A stretch of 15,152 nucleotides of DNA from Spirochaetaceae bacterium UBA4077 (GCA_002383375.1 DFYR01000081.1:24235-39386); one strand, 5' to 3'; counted from the stretch's first letter, positions 1 through 6,834 are shown. The notes: generated by a model not told the origin, from the letters alone. Numbers and translations are program-made.

Positions 1-21
1 CCGCTAGCAAGACCAGACAAC

Positions 22-1104
22 TTATTTCTTGGCGGCGTTTACCGAATCCCTGAGCTTATTGATCTCGTCGGCGCTCATGTCGAAAGCCGAGGGGATCTTC
101 ACCGAACCAGCCTTGATTTCGTTCTGTACCTTCTCCAGATCCTTCTGCAGGGCGGCTGGAACCGCGCTGTTGAAGGGAGCGTAGGCTATGGCACCTTCGG
201 CGGCGCCCACATACACCTTCTGCCCGCCGAGCTTCTTGCCTTCCATAAAGGCGCTGACAGCCTGGAAGAGGGTGAGGTCGACGCGCTTCATGGTGGAGGT
301 GAGGATGAGGTTGGCCTTGGCAGGCTCGGACGCGAAGAGGGCAGCCTGGTTGGTGTCGACGCCGATGGCGTACTTGTTGGTTTCCACCGCTGCGTCGAAG
401 AGACCCAGCCCTGCGCGGCCGGCGGCGTGGTAGACCACGTCGGCGTTGTAGGTCTTGATTTGGATAAGAGCCTGGTCCTTGGCCTTGGCGGTATCGGTGA
501 AAGAATTGACGTAGTTGTAAATGACCTTGACCGTGGGATTGACCTTCTGGGCGCCGGCGATGTAGCCGACGAAGAAGTCGTTGATGCCCGTGATATCGCG
601 GCCTCCGATAAAGCCGATGACGTTGTCGCTGTTGAGGCGGGCATCGCCTGAGGACTTGGTGATCAGTCCGGCCAGGGCTCCTGCCAGATAGCCGGCTTCG
701 GAATTCTTGTACTGGATGGAGTGGACGTTGCCTATATCGGCGGCGATCCAGCCGTCATACATGACGTAGAGGGTCTTGGGATAGCGGCCCGCTACTTCCT
801 GAACAGCGCTGTTGAAGTTATTGGAGCAGAGCACAACAGAATAGCCTTCTGCGCCTGCATCCTCAAGAGAGGGGGCGTACTTAGTGGTGTCGGAGCCGAG
901 CTCGGTGTATTTCACCGTAACCTTGTCCCCGAACTTCTGCTTGATCATGTCCAGTCCGGCCTTGGCCGAATCGTTGAATCCCTTGTCTCCCAGGGATCCT
1001 GAGATGAGGAGGAATACGCTTGCCTTGGCTGGTACCTGGGCGAAGACAGGCATGGCGATGACCATTGCTAGTACGAGAGCAACGACTGTGATGAATTTTT
1101 TCAT
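22..1104 (-). CDS. BMP-family (PnrA/TmpC-like) substrate-binding protein, secreted
   Basis: A 360-residue periplasmic binding protein of the Bmp/PnrA family, whose known members deliver purine nucleosides or related small molecules to an ABC transporter. The start is set at the ATG preceded by AAGGAG with good spacing and followed by a clear signal peptide (MKKFIT, a hydrophobic stretch, then the cleavage motif PVFA-Q around residue 22); the open frame upstream has no such features. Family motifs are visible: GDKGFND (39-45), YDGW (116-119), AGYLAGALAG (137-146), GRAGLG (229-234), GVD (248-250) and a Lys at 273 where the family binds substrate. Unlike spirochaetal PnrA/TmpC there is no lipobox cysteine after the signal, so it should be soluble in the periplasm. 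The ATPase and permease genes are not in the window; they could lie downstream on the minus strand, past the left edge. It is divergent from an M20 hydrolase gene. The family is secure, the ligand is not. Confidence 0.9.
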   Translation of the reverse strand: MKKFITVVALVLAMVIAMPVFAQVPAKASVFLLISGSLGDKGFNDSAKAGLDMIKQKFGDKVTVKYTELGSDTTKYAPSLEDAGAEGYSVVLCSNNFNSAVQEVAGRYPKTLYVMYDGWIAADIGNVHSIQYKNSEAGYLAGALAGLITKSSGDARLNSDNVIGFIGGRDITGINDFFVGYIAGAQKVNPTVKVIYNYVNSFTDTAKAKDQALIQIKTYNADVVYHAAGRAGLGLFDAAVETNKYAIGVDTNQAALFASEPAKANLILTSTMKRVDLTLFQAVSAFMEGKKLGGQKVYVGAAEGAIAYAPFNSAVPAALQKDLEKVQNEIKAGSVKIPSAFDMSADEINKLRDSVNAAKK

Positions 1105-1217
1105 AGAATCGCTCCTTTTTATTGTACACTCCGATACCGGGGTGACGAATTTCTTATCCCACTTGAATATCATCATAATCAGATCGAGTAAAGCCGTTAA
1201 AAGCGTCTGGCCTAGCA

Positions 1218-1247
1218 TTGATTCCGTCGTGACGCTAGTATTATTAC
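1218..1247 (+). promoter_or_regulatory. Putative sigma-70 promoter for M20 hydrolase A
   Basis: TTGATT (1218-1223) and TATTAC (1242-1247) are spaced 18 nt apart, each matching 4 of 6 consensus positions, about 40 nt upstream of the AAGGAG ribosome binding site of the hydrolase. It sits in the 185-nt divergent intergenic region shared with the BMP gene. No convincing minus-strand promoter was found there. Confidence 0.3.
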
Positions 1248-1289
1248 GTATCATAGTGCCTTTTCAAAGGAATTCAAGGAGCATCGGCC

Positions 1290-2654
1290 ATGAATAACCA
1301 GCAGCAGGCTAATTTTCCCTCCATCGATGAAAAGGAACTTTACCGGCTCGCCGCCAGGCTCAAAGCCCTGCCCGAGCCAGGATTTTTCGAATTCGAAACA
1401 AAAAAAGTCCTCCAGGAATTTTTAGCAAACATCGGAGCGGGGGCTGAGCATGCTGAATCCGCTGGAAACCTAGCCAAGCCGGCCGGCACCGCATCACCAG
1501 GCATCCGGATAATCGACGGGCTGGCCAGAACGGCGGTCCTGGCCGAGCTGGGCGACCCAGAGGCTCCTGCATTGATTCTATTGGCTGATATCGACGCTCT
1601 TCCAACGCCGGGGGCTCCCGGCGGCATAGCCCACTCCTGCGGCCATTACGCCCAGGCTGCGATCATGGCTTCGGTTTTCAAGGCCTTGGTGAAATCTGGG
1701 CTTCCCGAGCGAGCTGGAATGAGGCTTTTATTCTTGGGAGCGCCAGCGGAAGAATATGTTGAGCTTCCGCGCCGCATGGAACTGAAAAAAAACGGCGAAC
1801 TCTATTTTCTCTCGGGCAAGCAGGAGCTGATTCGCCTGGGTATATTCGACACGCCCTGCCTCGTGCTCAAGTACCATTCCATGGAGGATTCTTCAGACCG
1901 GGAGCTCACGGTGAACGGAAGCCTTGCCGGCTTTATGGCAAAACGGGCAGAGTTTTTCGGCAAGCCTGCCCATGCCGGTGCCCACCCCGAGGACGGCATC
2001 AACGCGCTGAGCGCTGCCAATATCGCCCTGCAGGCGATTCATGCCCAACGGGACAGTCTAAAGGATGAGGATCAGGTAAAAATTCACCCCATCCTTACCC
2101 AGGGCGGGGCGGTGGTGAATATCGTGCCCGCCAAGGCTGTTATCGAAACCTATGTCCGTGCCCGGAACCAGGCTGCCCTGGCCGATGCGGCCAAGAAAGT
2201 CGACCGTTCGTTCCGAGCGGGGGCCCTTGCCCTCGGCGCGGCCTTGCGCATCACCGACACACCCGGATACCAGCCCCTCCTGGCAAGCCCCGCAATGGGC
2301 GAGATTCTAGGCAAGGCCGCGCTGAACTTCGAAGCTCCCGAGCGAATCGATTTCGATGATAGGTCCAATGCCTCCGACGACATCGGCGATGTCGCCTGCC
2401 TGGTTCCCATCGGCCAGCTGGGCTGCTCGGGCTTTACCGGCACCATTCACTCCAAGGATTTTGAACCTTCGGATCCGTCACGGGCCTATCTAAAGCCGGC
2501 TAATATCCTTTTCCGCACGGCCCAGCTACTGCTCGAAGACGAAGGTGCTGCAGCCCGGCGGATAATAAAAGAATTCAAACCTCGATTTTCGAAGACCGAA
2601 TATCTGGCAACGGTGGAATCGATGTTTTCGATTCGGGACTTCAGAGAAGTGTAG
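1290..2654 (+). CDS. M20-family metallo-amidohydrolase (AbgB-like), copy A
   Basis: A 454-residue zinc amidohydrolase of the M20D/AbgB-like group, which cleave N-acyl or aminobenzoyl amino acids and related amides; the substrate is unknown. Metal-site motifs are present: DID in LADIDALP (98-105), HSCGH (115-119), PAEE (152-155), KYHS with His196, AHAG (227-230) at the start of the lid domain, and a late His386 in TIHS. SDDIGD (361-366) resembles the STDVGD motif of AbgB. No signal peptide is visible, so it is cytoplasmic. The residue after HSCGH is Tyr, where many M20D enzymes have Asp (CGHD) and AbgB has Asn. The N-terminus carries about 25 extra residues and an insert near 54-76 compared with the paralogue at the right end of the window. 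AAGGAG at 1276-1281 supports the start. It is divergent from the BMP binding protein and followed 63 nt later by the DUF362 gene. Uptake followed by hydrolysis of an amide is a reasonable inference. Confidence 0.85.
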   Translation: MNNQQQANFPSIDEKELYRLAARLKALPEPGFFEFETKKVLQEFLANIGAGAEHAESAGNLAKPAGTASPGIRIIDGLARTAVLAELGDPEAPALILLADIDALPTPGAPGGIAHSCGHYAQAAIMASVFKALVKSGLPERAGMRLLFLGAPAEEYVELPRRMELKKNGELYFLSGKQELIRLGIFDTPCLVLKYHSMEDSSDRELTVNGSLAGFMAKRAEFFGKPAHAGAHPEDGINALSAANIALQAIHAQRDSLKDEDQVKIHPILTQGGAVVNIVPAKAVIETYVRARNQAALADAAKKVDRSFRAGALALGAALRITDTPGYQPLLASPAMGEILGKAALNFEAPERIDFDDRSNASDDIGDVACLVPIGQLGCSGFTGTIHSKDFEPSDPSRAYLKPANILFRTAQLLLEDEGAAARRIIKEFKPRFSKTEYLATVESMFSIRDFREV

Positions 2655-2717
2655 ATGGTTTTCGAAGCCTTGAAAAATCGGGTATAGTCGTCCGATACAA
2701 TCTTCAGGAGACTCAAC

Positions 2718-3854
2718 ATGGAAAAGGCAAAGGTTTTCTTTTCGGATTTTCGTACCATCGCCTTCGGGGACGGGCTGCCCACTAAACTCAAAAAACTGAT
2801 CAAGGCTGCCGGCATCGGCCAGATCGATTTCAGCGGCAAGTTTGTCGCGATAAAAATGCACTTCGGCGAAATGGGCAACATCAGCTACCTGCGACCCAAC
2901 CACGCCAAGGCTGTCGTCGATACGGTAAAGGAATTGGGCGGGAAGCCCTTTTTAACCGACTGCAACACCATGTACCCGGGCAAGCGCAAGAACGCCCTGG
3001 AGCACCTGGAATGCGCCTGGGAAAACGGCTTTGGCCCCTTGTCGGCGGGCTGCCCGATCATCATCGGCGACGGCCTCAAGGGTACCGACGATATCGGAGT
3101 TCCCGTAGCGAAAGGCGAATACGTTAAGGAAGCGCGTATCGGCCGGGCGATTATGGACGCGGATATTTTCATAAGCCTGACGCATTTTAAGGGGCACGAG
3201 ATGACCGGCTTCGGCGGGACGATAAAGAATATCGGCATGGGCTGCGGCTCCCGGACAGGCAAGACCGAACAGCACTCGGGCGGCAAGGCTCACATAAAAA
3301 AGGCGCTGTGTAGGGGCTGCCGCCGCTGCCTTCGGGAGTGCGCCAACAATGCCCTGGAATTGGACCTGGCGGCCAATAAAATGACGGTGAATACGGATAA
3401 CTGCGTGGGCTGCGGCCGCTGTCTGGGTTCCTGTAACTACGACGCCATCGTTTTCAGGGAGGATGCGGCCATTGCGGTGCTCAATCGGCGCATGGCGGAG
3501 TATTCAAAGGCAGTGGTGGACGGCCGTCCCAATTTCCACATTTCCCTCGTGGTCGACGTGTCCCCCTATTGCGACTGCCATGGCGAGAACGACGCGCCGA
3601 TCCTGCCGAACATCGGGATGTTCGCCTCATTCGACCCACTGGCGCTGGACCAGGCCTGCGTGGATGCCTGTCTCAAGGCGAAGCCCCTCGCGGCTTCGGT
3701 GCTGGGGGATAACAGGGCGGCTGCGGATTTTGTGGAGCGCCACGACCATTTCACCAATACCAGCCCCGATTCGGAATGGAAAACCTGCCTGGAGCATGCT
3801 GAAAAGATCGGGCTCGGGTCGCGGGAGTACGAATTAGTGGTAGTAAGACCCTAG
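2718..3854 (+). CDS. DUF362 protein with two 4Fe-4S ferredoxin motifs
   Basis: A 378-residue protein: an N-terminal DUF362 domain (about 1-190, with the hallmark glycine-rich segment GFGGTIKNIGMG at 164-175) followed by a bacterial ferredoxin insert. Cluster-ligand patterns C-x2-C-x2-C-x3-C are seen at C198/C201/C204/C208 and C229/C232/C235/C239, so two 4Fe-4S clusters are expected. A CDCH sequence follows further on. DUF362 members are common in anaerobes and are often annotated only as iron-sulfur or ferredoxin proteins; no reaction is established. No signal peptide or membrane segment is seen, so it is probably a cytoplasmic electron carrier or redox-coupled enzyme. AGGAG lies 8 nt before the ATG. 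It may be co-transcribed with the M20 gene 63 nt upstream. It ends with TAG. The family call is firm, the function unknown. Confidence 0.85.
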   Translation: MEKAKVFFSDFRTIAFGDGLPTKLKKLIKAAGIGQIDFSGKFVAIKMHFGEMGNISYLRPNHAKAVVDTVKELGGKPFLTDCNTMYPGKRKNALEHLECAWENGFGPLSAGCPIIIGDGLKGTDDIGVPVAKGEYVKEARIGRAIMDADIFISLTHFKGHEMTGFGGTIKNIGMGCGSRTGKTEQHSGGKAHIKKALCRGCRRCLRECANNALELDLAANKMTVNTDNCVGCGRCLGSCNYDAIVFREDAAIAVLNRRMAEYSKAVVDGRPNFHISLVVDVSPYCDCHGENDAPILPNIGMFASFDPLALDQACVDACLKAKPLAASVLGDNRAAADFVERHDHFTNTSPDSEWKTCLEHAEKIGLGSREYELVVVRP

Positions 3855-4116
3855 ACTGGGTATTCACCCGGGCGACCGGAGGCATAGCCTCCATGCCCCG
3901 GCTCCCACCTCCCCTGTGAGGTATTTCTCCCCGTGCCCTTGACCTCAGCCTGTGGACGACATATAGTCACAGTTGATTTCGGAGCAGGCGAAGCAGTATT
4001 CACGGCTTCACCGGGCGTCAGCAACAGGCCAGTCACAGCCTGCCGGACCGATCAGTGGTTCCGGCGGGCTTTTTTTATACCTCTGCGGGAACCATCGACG
4101 TAACGCGGAGGAAAAA
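3855..4116 (+). promoter_or_regulatory. Structured leader upstream of the cation efflux gene; candidate attenuator
   Basis: A 262-nt stretch without a gene, rich in potential RNA hairpins. GGAGGC-ATA-GCCTCC (3878-3892) is perfect. TGAGGT (3917-3922) can pair with ACCTCA (3942-3947). CTGTG-g-AC (3950-3957) can pair with GTCACAG (3966-3972). The 8-mer AGTCACAG occurs twice (3965-3972 and 4031-4038). GCAGGC (3984-3989) is complementary to GCCTGC (4038-4043), which is part of the left arm of the terminator below, so a terminator/antiterminator switch is conceivable. I do not recognise a known riboswitch consensus. The alternative is that this is only a long 3' region of the DUF362 transcript. Confidence 0.35.
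4037..4076 (+). terminator. Strong intrinsic terminator 36 nt upstream of the efflux ORF
   Basis: An 11-bp stem with one G-U pair, AGCCTGCCGGA (4037-4047) with TCCGGCGGGCT (4060-4070), a 12-nt loop and a run of seven T (4070-4076). It either ends the M20-DUF362 transcript, though 180 nt past the stop codon, or acts as an attenuator for the downstream gene. Confidence 0.85.
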
Positions 4117-4980
4117 ATGGATAACGAAAAACGAAGGTTAGGCTATCAGGAAGGGGTTATTTCCTCGGTCTTAAATACGCTTTTATTCATTCTGAAATTC
4201 TGGGCCGGCAGCGCCGTGGGATCGATAGCCATGATCGCCGATGCCTGGCACACCCTGTCGGATACCCTTACTTCCCTGGTGGTCATTCTGGGATTCTGGA
4301 TTTCATCCAAGCCCGGTGATGAGGAGCATCCCTTTGGTCATGGCAGGGCAGAGCTCATCGCCTCGGTAATAATAGGGACACTTCTAGGCGTCGTAGGCGT
4401 CAATTTCATAAAAGAATCCTGGAAACAGCTGGTGGATCACCAATCTGTAGTTTACAGCACGTTTTCCATAATCATCTTCGCCATTTCGGTGGTGGCGAAG
4501 GAAGCCTTGGCGCGATACTCGATCTGGGCAGGCAAAAAGGTAAAAGCCCAGTCACTCCTGGCCGACGGCTGGCATCACCGGAGCGACGCTCTCGCCTCGG
4601 CGCTCATTATCGTAGGCGCTCTTTTCGGCAGCCGGTTCTGGTGGATCGACGGCATTTTGGGCATGGGGGTTTCCGCGCTCATTCTCTACGCGGCTGCCGA
4701 TATTATCCGGGGGGCCGTAAACACCCTCATGGGCGAAAAACCCGATGCCGAGCTGATCGGCAAGGTGGAGGCAATCGTGAATTCCGCGCTTCCCGGCACA
4801 TCGAAGCTGCACCATATCCATCTGCATACCTACGGTGACCAGAAAGAGATGACGCTCCACATTCGCTTGCCGGCCGACATGAGTCTCCACGACGCCCACG
4901 CCGTAACCTTCGCCATCGAAGACCGTATCCGTACAGAACTCAATATCGAAACGACGATACATCCCGAACCGGAGCGCTGA
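4117..4980 (+). CDS. Cation diffusion facilitator family transporter (Zn2+/divalent metal efflux)
   Basis: A 287-residue inner-membrane antiporter exporting divalent metal ions. The start is the ATG at 4117, directly behind GGAGG (4107-4111); the open frame extends 48 codons further up but through the leader and terminator, so it is not used. About six membrane helices are visible, followed by a cytoplasmic His-rich C-terminal domain (HHIHLH near 237-242). The transport site reads H45-x3-D49 in helix 2 (AWHTLSD) and H153-x3-D157 in helix 5 (WHHRSD), in register with D45/D49/H153/D157 of E. coli YiiP. A His2-Asp2 site fits zinc rather than manganese, by analogy with eukaryotic ZnT proteins; that is inference. 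HPFGHGRAE (71-79) is another family motif. The upstream leader and terminator suggest attenuation control. Confidence 0.9.
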   Translation: MDNEKRRLGYQEGVISSVLNTLLFILKFWAGSAVGSIAMIADAWHTLSDTLTSLVVILGFWISSKPGDEEHPFGHGRAELIASVIIGTLLGVVGVNFIKESWKQLVDHQSVVYSTFSIIIFAISVVAKEALARYSIWAGKKVKAQSLLADGWHHRSDALASALIIVGALFGSRFWWIDGILGMGVSALILYAAADIIRGAVNTLMGEKPDAELIGKVEAIVNSALPGTSKLHHIHLHTYGDQKEMTLHIRLPADMSLHDAHAVTFAIEDRIRTELNIETTIHPEPER

Positions 4981-5219
4981 GTATAGCAGCGTTCAGGCTT
5001 TGAAATCTGAAAAGACAGTTTCCCTTGTTCTCAGCGCTTGATTCGCGCGCGGGTTTCATACCCCGCAGGTTGCTGCGTTTTTCTTGCTAGAAAGCTTTGT
5101 AGGTATGAAACACGCATTTCATCCAATTCCTTATAGAACCAACATACCTCGGCAGCTGCGAGGTTGTTGATTTTTTTCAAAAGGATGTCAAAAAGTGCTA
5201 TATGCTGGGCCAGACCTAG
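4981..5219. other. Intergenic region with no complete gene
   Basis: Between the efflux gene and the toxin-antitoxin remnant I find no credible coding sequence. It holds the inverted-repeat element at 5049-5115 and otherwise nothing recognisable. Confidence 0.5.
5049..5115. repeat. REP-like inverted repeat with inner hairpin
   Basis: Perfect 10-bp arms GTTTCATACC (5053-5062) and GGTATGAAAC (5102-5111), extended by GCG/CGC after one mismatch (5049-5051 with 5113-5115), enclose 39 nt. Inside lies CGCAG-GTTG-CTGCG followed by five T (5064-5082), which may also terminate the efflux transcript. The core resembles short palindromic REP-type elements. Whether it recurs in the genome cannot be seen here. 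Confidence 0.55.
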
Positions 5220-5354
5220 GTGGATGTCCTGCGGGGAGTGCCGCCCTTTTCCTTATATTGTAAAAGTTATTCGGGGGAGAGTAAAAAGGCATTTACCTAT
5301 GAGCTTAAAAAGGTTGATGCTGTTGCTTTAATCAGAGAGGATCGAGATCGATGA
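5220..5354 (+). pseudogene. Possible antitoxin C-terminal remnant
   Basis: An open frame of 44 codons without an ATG (GTG at 5220 or 5238), ending in VDAVALIREDRDR and a TGA that overlaps the ATG of the PIN gene in the sequence CGATGA. The acidic-basic C-terminus and the ATGA overlap are what I expect of the antitoxin in a type II toxin-antitoxin pair. The DNA-binding N-terminal part is not recognisable, so it is either truncated or belongs to a short unknown family. This is a weak call made mainly on position. Confidence 0.35.
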
Positions 5355-5748
5355 CCGTAGTGCTGGATGTAAGCGCTACAATCGAAATGCTTCTTCATAA
5401 AGAGAAGTTAGAGTTATTCAATGCTGCCTATGAAAAAGCTTCATGGGTAATTGCGCCTTATTTATATATTGCGGAACTCTCGAACGTATTATGGAAATAT
5501 TTAAATCCGGACTTATCAGTCATATAGAATGCATTCACTATACCGAAGATGGAATTGAGCTTATCGATGATTACTTCCCTTCGATAGAATTATGGAAAGA
5601 AGCATTAGGGGAAGGGATAAAAAATACATATTCAATATATGATATGTATTATGCTGTACTGGCACGAAGAAATGCTGCAATGCTGATAACCAATGACAGC
5701 AAATTGAGTTTGCTCTGCAAGAAGCTTAATATTGAAGTAGAAATTTAA
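5351..5748 (+). pseudogene. PIN-domain (VapC-like) toxin split by a -1 frame change
   Basis: Two overlapping frames together make a normal-sized (132 residue) PIN-domain ribonuclease. Frame one starts at ATG 5351 and gives MTVVLDVSATIEMLL and then AELSNVLWKYLN, ending at TAG 5525-5527. The second frame continues SGLISHIEC and runs to TAA 5746-5748, with YDMYYAVLARRN and ITNDSKL. The four expected acidic PIN residues are present only when the halves are joined: D6, E42, D98 and D116. The junction coincides with the heptamer TTTAAAT at 5500-5506, read as T TTA AAT in frame one, a classic -1 slippery arrangement. So the gene is either a one-base-deletion pseudogene, a sequencing slip in an A/T run, or a recoded gene. 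Base composition is clearly more AT-rich than the neighbours, which suits a horizontally acquired toxin-antitoxin module. AGAGG lies upstream of the ATG. Confidence 0.75.
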
Positions 5749-5765
5749 TAGTAACCGCCTGGGCT

Positions 5766-6212
5766 TTAGGAAGTGCAGCCTTGTTCCAGCCTGTTGGCCA
5801 GGGTTCCAAGCAGGGATTTGAGCGTTTGGTACTCTTCCATCGATTCGAAGACGCAGGCCGCCAAAGCCCTGGGGATGTCCGCCGCCGCCTTTTCCAGGGT
5901 TCGTCCTTTTTCTGTGAGCGAAATCAGAACTACACGCTCATCAGCCCCGCCGCCTCGTTCCTTGGCGACCAATCCCATGGAGTGTAGTCGTTTTAACATA
6001 GGAGAGACGGTGCCTGTATCCAGAACCAGCGCCTCGCAGAGCTGCCCGACTGTCAGCTGGCCGTGTTCCCACAGGGCGAGCATGGCCAGATACTGGGGAT
6101 AGGTGAGTCCGAGCGTTTTCAGCAGGGGCTTGTAGCGCGCCACGATAGCCCTGTCGATGCGATGGAAGAGAAAGCAGACCTGATTGGACAACAGGAGTTC
6201 CGGATTCGCCAT
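5766..6212 (-). CDS. ohrR: OhrR-type MarR-family peroxide-sensing repressor
   Basis: A 148-residue winged-helix regulator. The order of features matches OhrR: an N-terminal sensing cysteine in SNQVCF (Cys13), then LLKTLGLTYPQY, LWEHGQLTVGQLCE, the recognition segment LDTGTVSPMLKRL and the wing DERVVLISLTEKG. In OhrR, oxidation of the N-terminal cysteine by organic peroxides releases the protein from DNA. Two further cysteines (CVFE near 117 and one three residues from the C-terminus) could resolve it in a 2-Cys mechanism. The start at 6212 lies 1 nt after the stop of the peroxidase gene, so the two are co-transcribed; the longer open frame only reads through that gene. The Shine-Dalgarno is weak (GGGAAAA). 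It probably represses its own operon through the palindrome at 6760-6777. Family assignment is strong; the exact inducer is inferred. Confidence 0.88.
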   Translation of the reverse strand: MANPELLLSNQVCFLFHRIDRAIVARYKPLLKTLGLTYPQYLAMLALWEHGQLTVGQLCEALVLDTGTVSPMLKRLHSMGLVAKERGGGADERVVLISLTEKGRTLEKAAADIPRALAACVFESMEEYQTLKSLLGTLANRLEQGCTS

Positions 6213-6213
6213 A

Positions 6214-6702
6214 CTATTTTCCCAACAGCGCCTTGATGTTATCTTCCATTTTTTCGGGCTCCACCGTTGGGGCGTAGCGCTGGACCTTTTTACCCTCCGG
6301 TGCCACAAGGAACTTTGTGAAATTCCACTTGATCGCGTCGCCCAGCAATCCCTTGGTCTGTTTGCGCAACTCGATGAAGAGTGGGTGAGCATTAGCGCCG
6401 TTGGCCTCTACCTTCTCCATGGCAGGAAAGCTGACCCCGAAATTGAGCGCGCAGAAATTCTGGATTTCCGCATCGCTACCGGGTTCCTGGTGGGCAAACT
6501 GATCGCAGGGGAATCCAAGCACAACCTAGCCCTGGTCTTTGTATTTCTGATGAAGAGCTTCCAGACCCTTGTATTGAGGGGTGAAGCCGCATTTACTAGC
6601 GGTATTGACGATTAGGAGCACCTTGTCCTTGAATGCTTCCAGGCTGGTCAGCGGACCGTCGGCCTTCTTGATTTCATACCTGTATAAATTCTGATTGTCC
6701 AC
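6214..6702 (-). pseudogene. Glutathione peroxidase family (thioredoxin-dependent type), interrupted by TAG
   Basis: A full-length peroxidase of about 162 residues apart from one in-frame TAG at 6526-6528. Before it: KADGPLTSLEAF and the peroxidatic motif NTASKCGFTPQY (Cys38 from the chosen start). After it: VVLGFPCDQF, QEPG, EIQNFC with the likely resolving cysteine as in yeast Gpx3, and the WNFTKFLV motif with the catalytic Trp and Asn. TAG stands where homologues have Leu or a similar residue before VVLGFPC, so a single T-to-A change explains it. Flanks stay in the same frame. The start is GTG 6702, 8 nt after AAAGG; the GTG at 6711 would overlap that ribosome binding site. Function, if restored or read through: reduction of H2O2 and organic hydroperoxides using thioredoxin. 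It is the first gene of the operon with OhrR. TAG is an ordinary stop for other genes here, so codon reassignment is unlikely. Confidence 0.85.
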
Positions 6703-6744
6703 GTTCGACACCTTTACTAAACTTTATGTTCTATGGTTGGATTA

Positions 6745-6773
6745 AATATAGCATAAAATAATATTGTGTACAA
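6745..6773 (-). promoter_or_regulatory. Promoter of the peroxidase-ohrR operon
   Basis: On the minus strand, TTGTAC (6773-6768), a 17-nt spacer and TATATT (6750-6745) with an extended -10 TGC directly before it. The predicted start of transcription lies about 35 nt upstream of the GTG start. Confidence 0.55.
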
Positions 6774-6777
6774 TATT
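6760..6777. promoter_or_regulatory. Predicted OhrR/MarR operator (perfect palindrome)
   Basis: AATATTGT-GT-ACAATATT is a perfect 8-bp inverted repeat with a 2-bp centre. It overlaps the -35 element of the operon promoter, the standard position for repression. AT-rich palindromes of this size are typical of OhrR/MarR sites. Autoregulation by the OhrR encoded in the same operon is inferred. Confidence 0.6.
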
Positions 6778-6834
6778 TATATCGCAATTTTTCCACCTTG
6801 GATGGGATTTTTATTCATGCATATGCGTTTCCTT

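Noticed and set aside
1105..1254. In-frame N-terminal extension of the BMP protein
   Set aside because: The signal peptide and an AAGGAG site place the start at 1104; the extension shows no protein-like features.
2670..2701. Promoter before the DUF362 gene (TTGAAA ... TACAAT)
   Set aside because: The spacer is 20 nt, and the alternative TATAGT at 2683 has no fitting -35.
4025..4047. Resemblance of AGTCACAGCCTGCC to the B12-box of cobalamin riboswitches
   Set aside because: The match is partial and the other conserved cobalamin elements are missing upstream.
3973..4116. 48-codon extension of the cation efflux protein
   Set aside because: It runs through the terminator hairpin, and the family begins near the ATG at 4117, which has GGAGG in front.
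5185..5331. 48-codon plus-strand ORF beginning at ATG 5185
   Set aside because: Its translation looks unlike any protein family, and the antitoxin-like tail lies in another frame.
6526..6528. TAG reassigned as a sense codon in this organism
   Set aside because: At least M20 copy A, DUF362, the double-ACT protein, the single-ACT protein and the YiaK-like reductase end in TAG at the expected length, so TAG is a normal stop here.
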